From Baffinella frigidus (Eukaryota > Cryptophyceae > Cryptomonadales > Baffinellaceae), in the NCBI GenBank assembly GCA_026770585.1, contig MU646607.1, positions 18,058 through 30,369 on the forward strand: DNA of 12,312 bases, in the 5' to 3' direction. Positions 1 to 5,836 of this stretch are shown in pieces. Under the pieces are notes generated by a model, which did no database searches, was not told where the DNA came from, and was given only the letters and a program-made list of their open reading frames with translations. A program made the position numbers and the translations under genes. Position 1 is the stretch's first letter. Every line of letters begins with the position of its first letter.

Positions 1-95
1 TAAACCCTGAACCCTGAACCCTAAACCCCAAACCCTAAACCCCAAACCCCAAACCCCAAACCCCAAACCCCAAACCCCAAACCCTAGACCCTAAA
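1..95. repeat. Degenerate telomere-like array (C-rich strand)
   Basis: The stretch consists of consecutive heptamer-like units CCCTAAA, CCCTGAA and mostly CCCCAAA, reading as the C-rich strand of a TTTAGGG-type telomere. The units are mixed and imperfect, so this is interstitial or subtelomeric sequence rather than a clean telomere. Unique sequence follows directly. Confidence 0.9.
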
Positions 96-603
96 CGTGT
101 GCGGACCTCGCCACCGCAAACCCCAAATCCAACCATCATTCGTGCCCCTCGGCAATCTCATCTCGGAACATACCAGAATCTGTCCACATCAAGTGGCGTA
201 AGATAGCATCATTTCATGCCTAAAATAGCATATCCACCCGTATCTTCGGCGTCGGAAGCCTAAGATAGCGTGACAGAATCTGTCTTGTTCCGAAATTAAA
301 TCGAAGGGGCTGGTTGATCCCGGGATGCGCATCTTTGTCTCCCCCTGTTCCAAGCAGGCTTCACCAGAGCCCTGACACGTCCCACACAAGCCCCCTCGCG
401 CGTTTCACTTTTTCGAACCTCGCCACCGCAAACCCCACACCCAAACCCCAACACCCCAACCCCCACCGCCAGCCGCGCCCCTCCGCGATCGAAGGGATAG
501 CAACGCTCTCCCCAGAACATCTATGGGACGGCGCCGGGCCCGACCTCGCTGTGCCGGGGGCGGCGGCGGAGGGGGGGGGGGTTCAGGTCGCGGGTGCCAT
601 CGG
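96..603. other. Unique stretch without a recognisable gene, with short internal repeats
   Basis: No gene is recognised. A 21-bp direct repeat (ACCTCGCCACCGCAAACCCCA) occurs at 105-125 and 417-437, each copy running into C-rich telomere-like sequence. CAGAATCTGTC occurs at about 174 and 273, and three TAAPuATAGC-type motifs lie between 199 and 270. A GC-rich block at 520-600 (ending in a G run) could be an exon remnant after CTCTCCCCAG, but it has no recognisable protein content. Confidence 0.5.
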
Positions 604-862
604 GGGGCTTACGGTGGAACCCTGCACCCGAAACCCGAAACCTGAAACCCGAAACCTGAAACCCGAAACCTGAAACCCGAAACCCGAAACCCTAAACCCT
701 GAGCCCTAAATTCTGAACCCGACACCCTGAACCCTAAACCTTACGCCCTAAACACCTAACCCCTAATCCCTAAACCCTAAACCCTTAACCCTAAACCCTG
801 AACCCTAAGCCCTAAACCCTGAACCCTAAACCCTAAACCCCTAAACCCTAAACCCTCAAAAG
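604..862. repeat. Long degenerate telomere-like array
   Basis: The array starts as CCCGAAA/CCTGAAA units and grades into CCCTAAA, CCCTGAA, CCTTAAC and CCCTAAG variants. The heptamer period is kept over most of it with occasional 8-mers (CCCCTAAA). The change of variant from left to right suggests local homogenisation of mutated units. Confidence 0.9.
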
Positions 863-941
863 CATACACCCGTGCCAACGGCGCTCTCATGAAACAGAAC
901 GTGAAGACACCCTAAACCCTGAACCCGAGACTCCTAGATAG

Positions 942-996
942 GCCTCCTGCAGGGTCCTAGGGGGGTGCGGCTCCTTATTATGAGGGAGGTGTCTCT
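942..996. mobile_element. Degenerate half copy of the GGTACC foldback family
   Basis: The segment (CCTCCTGCAGGGTCCTAGG, then G run, then CTCCTTATTATGAGGGAGGT) aligns by eye with the right half of the foldback element at 4691-4812, which reads TGTAGGCTCCTAGGGGGTGG and then TTTCTTATGAGCGAGGTA. The left arm is absent, so this looks like a solo or decayed half element. Confidence 0.5.
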
Positions 997-1054
997 TTAG
1001 GGTTGAGGTTTGCGGTTTGAGGGTTCAGGGTTCAGGGTTCAGGGTTCAGGGTTG
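996..1054. repeat. Telomere-like array in G-rich orientation
   Basis: TTTAGGG, TTGAGG and then about five TTCAGGG units are read on the plus strand, opposite to the arrays at 604-862 and 1106-1191. Head-to-head telomere-like blocks therefore occur within about 200 bp. Confidence 0.85.
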
Positions 1055-1105
1055 TAGCGACTGGCCGCAGTCAATCGCCCCACTCTTGTCTCTCAAACAC
1101 CATCC

Positions 1106-1191
1106 CCCTAAACCCTAAACCCTAAACCCTAAACCCTAAAAACCCTAAACCCTAAACCCTAAACCCTAAACCCTAAACCCTAAACCCTAAA
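1106..1191. repeat. Near-perfect CCCTAAA array (12 units)
   Basis: Twelve CCCTAAA heptamers interrupted by a single two-base AA insertion near 1141. This is the cleanest telomeric-type array in the window and defines the unit as the Arabidopsis-type TTTAGGG. It is followed by a short run of CCAAA pentamers at about 1225-1247. Confidence 0.95.
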
Positions 1192-1282
1192 CGGCGCACC
1201 CCCCCCTCTCTGTCCGCAGCCCTAAACCAAACCAAACCAAACCAAACCACATCTAAATCATAACCTGTTTCTCTGTCAGCAG

Positions 1283-1332
1283 TCGCGGGGACGGGGTCGG
1301 CCGCCGCGGAAGCGGACACGGAGCGAAGAGCG
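1283..1332 (+). other. Candidate orphan exon between consensus splice sites
   Basis: A 50-bp GC-rich block lies between a strong 3' splice-site-like sequence (TTTCTCTGTCAGCAG, ending at 1282) and a consensus donor GTAAGT at 1333-1338. It follows telomere-like repeat, as the exons of the kinase gene further right do. In frame 1 it reads SRGRGRPPRKRTRSEE, which contains an AT-hook-like RGRP core. All three frames are open over 50 bp, so the translation is not proof. No flanking exons were found. It could be a chance arrangement or a fragment of a broken gene. Confidence 0.2.
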
Positions 1333-1360
1333 GTAAGTTGACATCGGTCCACAACTTATG

Positions 1361-1380
1361 GAGAGGTCACGTGACCTCTC
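1361..1380. promoter_or_regulatory. Perfect 20-bp palindrome with CACGTG core
   Basis: GAGAGGTCACGTGACCTCTC is a perfect inverted repeat centred on CACGTG, the G-box/E-box recognised by bHLH and bZIP factors in plants and algae. No gene start is recognised next to it. The same GGTCACGT/ACGTGACC arms recur spaced apart at 2521-2552, so it may simply belong to a repeat. Confidence 0.3.
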
Positions 1381-1473
1381 TCGGCGCCGCTACTCGGACT
1401 GAGCCTCGGTGGGGATGCATGGCGGGCGTGTCGGTGTTAATAAAGGTCGCTCGCTGTAAGGTCGCTCTCTCTC

Positions 1474-1609
1474 TACAGGGGTACCTCGCACCTACCCCTT
1501 AAGTGCGTAGAAGAAACTGCCCCTCCCCTAGGTCCCCCATAGGGCCCTAGGCATAGCCCTACTGTAGGGCCCTAGGGAGGGGGGGGGGTCTTATGAGCGA
1601 GGTACCCCT
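1474..1609. mobile_element. GGTACC foldback element, copy A
   Basis: It begins TACAGGGGTACCTCGC and ends TCTTATGAGCGAGGTACCCCTA, terminal inverted repeats of about 17 bp. The centre is a palindromic CCTAGG / CATAGGGCCCTAGG / CCCTACTGTAGGGCCCTAGG core. It has no coding capacity and so is a non-autonomous hairpin or MITE-like element. The left arm differs from copies B-D by an internal block around CCCCTTAAGTG that also occurs just after the right end. Confidence 0.75.
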
Positions 1610-1713
1610 ATCCCTTAAGTGGCCAGCCGGTCAAAATTGACCCGCAAGAGGTCCTAGGCAGGTCCTAGGGCCCTACGGTAGGGCGTATGAGCCTACTGGT
1701 CAATTAAGGGATA
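1609..1713. mobile_element. Adjoining foldback element with TATCCCTTA ends
   Basis: TATCCCTTA at 1609-1617 is the inverted complement of TAAGGGATA at 1705-1713, and the arms continue imperfectly inwards (GGCCAG / CTGGTC). The interior has the same CCTAGG-rich core (GGTCCTAGGGCCCTACGG) as the GGTACC family, so it is probably a related element joined to or nested beside copy A. Confidence 0.5.
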
Positions 1714-1849
1714 CTCTATCGGGCAATGCCTCTCCAACATCCCTCAACGACCCGAGGCTCCTCGAGAACTTCAGACGAATTCCTTCAGGCGAAATGACTT
1801 GGGCGAAATACAGGTCCACGGTATTCAGTAGGTAGCTGAGAGGTTCCGT

Positions 1850-1967
1850 GTGAGCCTTGGTCGGACAGGTGACGAGCCTCGGTGGTTGACTGATGAAGCT
1901 ATCATTGGTGCCGCGTGTGTGTGGGCCTTGGCCTGCGCGGCCTCTCTCCTCCCAAGCGGGGTCTCAT
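1850..1967 (-). repeat. Dispersed repeat, inverted copy of 3021-3137
   Basis: The reverse complement of this block aligns end to end with 3021-3137 at roughly 80% identity by eye. It starts TGAGACCCCGCTT and ends CACCTGTCCGACC then AGGCTCAC. The two copies face each other across about 1.05 kb that holds three other hairpin structures. No protein was recognised in either copy. Confidence 0.75.
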
Positions 1968-2029
1968 TCCGCTCGAGGCGGGTCCAGGCATCTTTTGGGC
2001 TAGCACTCGCTTGATGACCTGTCACATTC

Positions 2030-2191
2030 ATAGGCTAACGGCCTGAAAATGGGGTAGTTAGGCATACGGCATTGCCTAGGACCTCCTACCGTAGGCCGAG
2101 GGATCCTAGGACCAAAAAGTCTCGGCCTACGGTAGGAGGTCCTAGGCAATGCCGTAGGCCTAACTACCCCATTTTCAAGCCGTTACCCTAT
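2030..2191. mobile_element. Near-perfect 162-bp hairpin element
   Basis: The left arm (2030-2100) and right arm (2121-2191) are 71-bp inverted repeats with three mismatches by my count, separated by a 20-nt loop. The arms include ATAGG, TAACGG, AATGGGGTAGTTAGGC and GGCCGAG. TA dinucleotides at 2031-2032 and 2189-2190 would fit a TA target-site duplication, but TA is also part of the palindrome, so this is not decisive. High arm identity suggests recent origin or selection for the structure. A transcript would fold into a miRNA-precursor-like stem. Confidence 0.85.
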
Positions 2192-2276
2192 TAACATGCA
2201 GACATTGCAGATCGGCTCCTGAGACGATTACGAGAGACCTTGATTGTTGCCACACGACCGCCATGCATCTCGTTAC

Positions 2277-2431
2277 GCAAGCTTCCAGCCCTGATGGGCT
2301 TTTTGGGACCTGAAGCGGATCAAATCCCCTCTACACTCACCCCTTTTTCAGACTTTGAAACATTTCAGGCCTCGAAAAGGGATTTGATCCGCTTCAGGGC
2401 CCAGAAAAGCCCTCCAGGGCTGGAAGCTTGC
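2277..2431. mobile_element. Inverted-repeat (foldback) element with about 52-bp arms
   Basis: The left arm (2277-2328, GCAAGCTTCCAGCCCTG ... GCGGATCAAATCCC) pairs with the right arm (2379-2431), with one indel and a few mismatches. A 50-nt spacer separates them. There is no coding capacity. The ends are unlike the GGTACC family, so this is a second structural class of non-autonomous element. Confidence 0.75.
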
Positions 2432-2573
2432 TTGACGACATCCCCCCCCACTCAGGCTCGTCTGTAGCAGGATCTAAAGAAATGTCAGTTGTAGGGACAC
2501 GCCCAGATTTGTGCGAGTGCTGGTCACGTTTGACGCAGAGGGGACGTGACCAAGTCCCCCAAGAATGCCTGCA

Positions 2574-2699
2574 TGTACAGGGGCACCTCGCTCTTGAGAA
2601 AGCGCCTCCTCCTAGGAACCTGCAGTTGGCCTATGCCTAGGACCTTATGGTGGTCCCAAGGGGTGGGCTTTTTCTTATGAGCGAGGTACCCCCTGTACA
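2574..2699. mobile_element. GGTACC foldback element, copy B
   Basis: The ends are TGTACAGGGGCACCTCGCTC and GAGCGAGGTACCCCCTGTACA, a 20-bp terminal inverted repeat with one substitution and one extra C. Inner arm motifs are TGAGAAA / TTTCTTA. The centre carries CCTAGG, GGCCTATGCCTAGG and TATGGTGGTCCC. It shows no open frame of its own. Confidence 0.8.
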
Positions 2700-2845
2700 A
2701 ATTGGAGGTTTCGAAAAGAGGACGTGGTCCGTCTCGGCCAGACCAAAACTGTCAACTTCAACTAGAGGTGCTTTTCCCCTGCAGGGGACTCGGCACTCTT
2801 TTCTCCCGCAGGGGATTTGGTCGGGCCCCATTGGGTTGGGTCGGG

Positions 2846-2918
2846 GAGCTCATCCGTAGATCGTTCCCACCTCCTCAAGAGTGAGGTGGGCGTGGCCTCC
2901 GATGTGAGTGCAATTCAC
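2846..2918 (+). repeat. Repeat, inverted copy of 3422-3494
   Basis: This 73-bp block (AGCTCATCCGTAGATCG ... GTGAGTGCAATTCAC) aligns with the reverse complement of 3422-3494 at about 82% identity (13 differences by eye). The other copy lies inside the minus-strand open frame at 3326-3670. The matching frame here is also open, but most differences change the amino acid, so there is no sign of purifying selection. Confidence 0.7.
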
Positions 2919-2942
2919 AAAAGAAAACTTATTAAAAGGATT

Positions 2943-3004
2943 AAGAAGATGAAGATAGTCACTACAACCACTTAAGAAGATTAAGATAGTTACTATAACC
3001 ACTT
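2943..3004. repeat. Two tandem 31-bp units
   Basis: AAGAAGATGAAGATAGTCAC then TACAACCACTT is followed directly by a second unit differing at three positions. It is A-rich, unlike its GC-rich surroundings. Confidence 0.85.
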
Positions 3005-3020
3005 AAGAATATGAAACGCA

Positions 3021-3137
3021 TGAGACCCCGCTTAGGAGGAGAGAGGCTGCGCCGGCCAAGGCCCACACACAAGCGAGAGAGAACTTACCTTCATGAGTCA
3101 ACCATTGAGGCTCATCACCTGTCCGACCGAGGCTCAC
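3021..3137 (+). repeat. Dispersed repeat, inverted copy of 1850-1967
   Basis: This is the partner of the block at 1850-1967. It overlaps the start of the 19-bp tandem array, which suggests that the array grew inside this copy only. Confidence 0.75.
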
Positions 3138-3175
3138 CTGTCCGACCGAGGCTCACCTGTCCGACCGAGGCTCAC
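3107..3175. repeat. 19-bp tandem repeat
   Basis: The unit GAGGCTCACCTGTCCGACC is repeated at 3129-3147 and 3148-3166. It is preceded by a 22-bp variant (3107-3128) and followed by a partial unit to 3175. The inverted copy at 1850-1967 has only one unit. Confidence 0.9.
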
Positions 3176-3252
3176 AACGCAGCACGAAAGCAGCTTCGAG
3201 TTGTCCGGAGAAACGCCGCCTCCTTCGGGGGGTGCGTAGCGGCAACCACATT

Positions 3253-3325
3253 TGTGTCCGCCAACCTTGTTTGTGTCCCCATGTTTTCTGTGTCCGCCAA
3301 CCATGTTTGTGTCCCCATGTTTGTG
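3253..3325. repeat. Two tandem units of about 36 bp (GTGTCCGCCAACC...)
   Basis: TGTGTCCGCCAACCTTGTTT then GTGTCCCCATGTTTTC is followed by a second unit with one main substitution. The sub-motif TTTGTGTCC recurs five times. Confidence 0.85.
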
Positions 3326-3670
3326 TCAATACCACACGGTAGACTGCGGACCTTTTATCAAAAGCAAATTGCCCCGAAGCAATTGTCTTAAGGCCTTGAC
3401 GTGCTTTGGTGCTTTGGTGCTTTGCATTACACTCACATTGAAGGCCACACCCGCCTCACTCTTGAGGAGACGGACACAATCTACGGATGAGCTTACCCAT
3501 CGTGCAAAGTTGGTCACGTTATCGCTAAATCTAGCGTATCCGAAACCCTCGTAGCCCACCGTGCGAGGGAGGTTGTTGACGAAGAATGACGCGCATTGTC
3601 CCTCAGGGTCTCGTAGGCTCCTAGGAACAGCATCGCCGTAGATCAAAGATAACCGAGGAAAGCAATACAT
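3326..3670 (-). CDS. Hypothetical open frame, 114 codons (doubtful gene or fragment)
   Basis: The first ATG of this open frame is at 3670 and it ends in TGA at 3326-3328, giving 114 residues without recognisable domain, signal peptide or membrane segment. Composition is mixed and protein-like (NNLPRTVGYEGFGYARF, then FARWVSSSVD and LLKSEAGVAFNVSV). The part encoded by 3422-3494 recurs as an open frame on the opposite strand at 2846-2918, reading SSSVDRSHLLKSEVGVASD. This says the sequence is repeated in the genome, possibly as a remnant of a mobile element's gene or a multi-copy family. Codon differences between the copies are mostly non-synonymous, which argues against a conserved protein. 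No promoter, splice signal or partner gene was seen. Confidence 0.2.
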   Translation of the reverse strand: MYCFPRLSLIYGDAVPRSLRDPEGQCASFFVNNLPRTVGYEGFGYARFSDNVTNFARWVSSSVDCVRLLKSEAGVAFNVSVMQSTKAPKHVKALRQLLRGNLLLIKGPQSTVWY

Positions 3671-4015
3671 GGCGGCAATGTTGGTTTCCCTCCGTAATAA
3701 AAACACTTTTCTCTCAGGAATTGCCCACCTTCCACTACTGAATTCTCAGAGCGCCTTTTTCAAAAAAAAAAGGGAAAGAACTTTATCGGAACCAACCAGC
3801 CCGCCATCTATGCACTCCCACCGAGGCTGTGCCCTCTGTATTATGGGGGACGGACTCCGAACAAGCCTCCGTTCAACGGAGGCGTGTTCGCCCTACGAGC
3901 CTGGTTTATTCAGGAGATTGACGCATTTATTCGCATCAAAACGGCGCCCATTTATGCACTCCAACACAGAACAAATGAATTCCGCTCGCGCCGGATCCGG
4001 TGCCCGCCTATCCAC
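3671..4015. other. Intergenic stretch, nothing recognised
   Basis: It has moderate AT content, an A10 run near 3762-3771 and a short perfect hairpin at 3865-3883 (GCCTCCGTT-C-AACGGAGGC). A direct repeat around TATGCACTCC occurs at about 3808 and 3950. Short open frames exist but none resembles a known protein. Confidence 0.4.
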
Positions 4016-4144
4016 CACAGGGGTACCTCGCTCGTGAGAACCCCCCCCCCCCTAGGACCGTTCAGTAGGCCCATGCCTAGGGCCCTACGGTGGCCCTAGC
4101 TACGGGGGGGGCCAGTTTCTTATGAGCGAGGTACCCCATGTACA
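4016..4144. mobile_element. GGTACC foldback element, copy C
   Basis: It starts CACAGGGGTACCTCGCTCGT and ends TTTCTTATGAGCGAGGTACC with a following CCATGTACAGGGG. The core is CCTAGG, GGCCCATGCCTAGGGCCC and TACGGTGGCCCTAGC. A further half end (TGTACAGGGGTTCCTCG, 4139-4155) follows immediately, as though a second element end were joined in tandem. Confidence 0.8.
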
Positions 4145-4659
4145 GGGGTTCCTCGATTTAAAGGTCAAACCATTTTGAGGACCCTGATGTGCGGACCTTC
4201 AATAATTAAGGTCCACGGAAAACGGGAATGCGCGGACCTGAGATTGTCAAGGCCCGCGAAAAACGGGTGTGTGGATTTTAAATTCAGTACATGTAATTTC
4301 AATTGCGGTTCCCGATTACTTCGGAATTTGGTCACAGGGTTGGGGGGGGGTTACATGTACATGTGTACATGTAGTTGCAATTTTCAACTTGCACCACTCG
4401 GGAACCCAGTTTTTCCTGGGAAATGTTGGCACTTTTTTCGAACCGATAATTCGCTGGCTTCATTCCCCGGGGGGGAAAGCAATGTCGGGCCAGAATTTTT
4501 CGCTGTATCAAGGGCCGCAAAAGACGGGTGCGTGCGGTTCTTAAAAATTGAGGTCCTCAGAAAAAGCCCCTGGTGTGTGGACCTTAATTTACCAAGGTCC
4601 ATATCTCAATTTGTGGTGTGTGACCTTCTATTGTGTGACCTTCAAATCGAGTAACCCCT
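4145..4659. repeat. Region of degenerate GGTCC-CGGAAAACGGG repeats
   Basis: No gene is recognised. A loosely repeated unit of about 40 bp (AAGGTCCACGGAAAACGGG followed by TGCGCGGACCT) appears at about 4187-4275 in two to three degenerate copies and again at about 4509-4600. Between them lie an alternating ACATGTACATGTGTACATGT microsatellite-like tract (4354-4373) and a G run. The open frames crossing it follow the repeats and have no recognisable domain. Confidence 0.5.
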
Positions 4660-4692
4660 GTAGCCCTGGGAGGTGGCTCAAATAGTGCTCTA
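4660..4692. repeat. Left copy of a 33-bp direct repeat flanking foldback copy D
   Basis: GTAGCCCTGGGAGGTGGCTC then AAATAGTGCTCTA recurs at 4810-4842 with one difference (GCTC to GTTC). The two copies bracket the foldback element exactly. Confidence 0.9.
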
Positions 4693-4812
4693 CAGGGGTA
4701 CCTCGCTCATAAGAAACCGCCGCCCCCCTAGGGACCACCATAGGGCCCTACGCATAGCCCTACTGTAGGCTCCTAGGGGGTGGCGCTTTCTTATGAGCGA
4801 GGTACCCCCGTA
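4691..4812. mobile_element. GGTACC foldback element, copy D (best-preserved ends)
   Basis: The terminal inverted repeats TACAGGGGTACCTCGCTCAT+AAGAAA and TTTCTTATGAGCGAGGTACC are nearly perfect, and the core contains CCATAGGGCCCTACGCATAG and CCTACTGTAGGCTCCTAGG. It lies between two 33-bp direct repeats. That length is far greater than the 2-10 bp duplications normal for DNA transposons, so either the repeat is part of a 150-bp tandem duplication or the insertion mechanism is unusual. Confidence 0.85.
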
Positions 4813-4842
4813 GCCCTGGGAGGTGGCTCAAATAGTGTTCTA
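4810..4842. repeat. Right copy of the 33-bp direct repeat flanking copy D
   Basis: Thirty-two of 33 bases match 4660-4692, with a 150-bp offset between copies. The first three bases overlap the end of the element. Confidence 0.9.
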
Positions 4843-5077
4843 ATACATGGAAAAAGTTCATTTGCGCGCTTTACACGTTTGCTGTCGAGCCCCTGCGTCA
4901 TCCCACATAACGAACTTCAAAGGGATTTCGAATAACCCCTAAGCGATACTGTAAGACAGAGGATCCTACGGCAGGCAATCCGAAGGGACATACACATACA
5001 TGTAGGGGGGATGGGGGGGTTCCTACGAAGGGTGGGTGGAATCCGGCAAACATCCCTTCGTAGCCCGCTGCGTGGTC

Positions 5078-5198
5078 CTAGCTCTGCCTGAGTTTTATTC
5101 TGGCTCGTCCTCAAAAGGATTCAAGAGCAGAAATCCAGTACGAAAGGGCGAATAGAAAGCCTTTATGACGAGCCAGAATAAAACTCAGGCAGAGCTAG
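5078..5198. mobile_element. MITE-like element with perfect 32-bp inverted ends (CTAGCTCTG family)
   Basis: CTAGCTCTGCCTGAGTTTTA+TTCTGGCTCGTC (5078-5109) is perfectly inverted at 5167-5198, with 57 bp of unrelated sequence between. There is no open frame. The end sequence resembles those of related copies around 5408-5540 and 8341-8498 (TAGCTCT ... GGGCTCGCC), which defines a small family. One member sits inside the kinase gene. Confidence 0.8.
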
Positions 5199-5223
5199 AC
5201 CTCTCTCACGTCCCTCTGGTCCT

Positions 5224-5669
5224 TTAGGTCCTTTAGGTTTTAATTTCTCCCAACATATGCCAACGACACGCCGTTCCGAGCAGTCTCTCGAGCCCTCTCT
5301 GGACGCATTAAGTCGATGGTTCGACGTCACAAGTTCAATAAAATCTCCTCTCTCTCTCTCGCGGAATCTCGCGCCCGCTCGCAGCGGAAAGATTCTAGAT
5401 CCGTCTCAGTCTGTTTGGGCTCACCAATTTGGTTGGCCCGGGCTCGTTCCCGCTCCACAATTGACGGATTTGTACCGCAGACCCAGCTTGCTAACTTGAG
5501 AATAGTCTGGCAGTTAACCTGGGTGAGGCAGAGCTACCCTTAAGCCGGTTTTTGCTGCGATCCTTTGCACCGGGTGGCTTGATGCGATCCTAAAGGAAGC
5601 AGGGCCGTCCTGCAGAACCAGTTCCAGTGTTTGCCTACGGTGGGAGTTGAAAGAACCTAAAGGACCTAA
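5224..5669. mobile_element. Possible 446-bp element with TTAGGTCCTTTAGGTT ends
   Basis: A perfect 16-bp inverted repeat (TTAGGTCCTTTAGGTT, 5224-5239; complement at 5654-5669) brackets 446 bp, and the arms continue weakly inwards (CTCCC / GGGAG). Inside, 5408-5540 resembles the TAGCTCT-family element of kinase intron 3. Shared features include GTTTGGGCTCACCA, GGCCCGGGC, ACTTGAGAATAG and GAGGCAGAGCTACCCTTA. The structure suggests one element nested in another. Two overlapping open frames near 5257-5543 look unremarkable. Confidence 0.5.
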
Positions 5670-5736
5670 CTGAGATCAGCTACGAGGAAAGACCCCATCG
5701 AGAATCATGCGTAACACCTCCTCGTCAAGACCTGGT

Positions 5737-5836
5737 TTAGGGTTGAGGGTTCAGGGTTTCGGGTTTCGGGTTTCGGGTTTCGGGTTTTGGGTTTCGGGTC
5801 GAGGGTTTCGGGTTTCGGGTTTCGGGTCTAGGGTCA
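5737..5836. repeat. Telomere-like array forming the 3' end of the ankyrin reading frame
   Basis: The plus strand reads TTAGGGTTGAGGG and then GTTTCGG/GTTTTGG heptamer variants. On the minus strand these are CCCGAAACC-type units, the C-rich strand in the sense direction of the ankyrin gene. Confidence 0.9.

Noticed and set aside
1-1191. True chromosome end
   Set aside because: The arrays are interrupted, of mixed units and in both orientations, and similar arrays occur throughout the window and inside introns.
3107-3325. CRISPR array
   Set aside because: The repeats are directly adjacent without unique spacers, and the DNA is clearly eukaryotic.
3884-4099. 71-codon open frame (FALRAWFIQEIDAFIR...)
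   Set aside because: It looks protein-like over about 40 residues but starts at a GTG, runs into foldback copy C and matches no family I know.
4175-4654. 159-codon plus-strand open frame
   Set aside because: It runs through degenerate 40-bp repeats and an ACATGT tract. The peptide has no recognised motif and another frame is also open.
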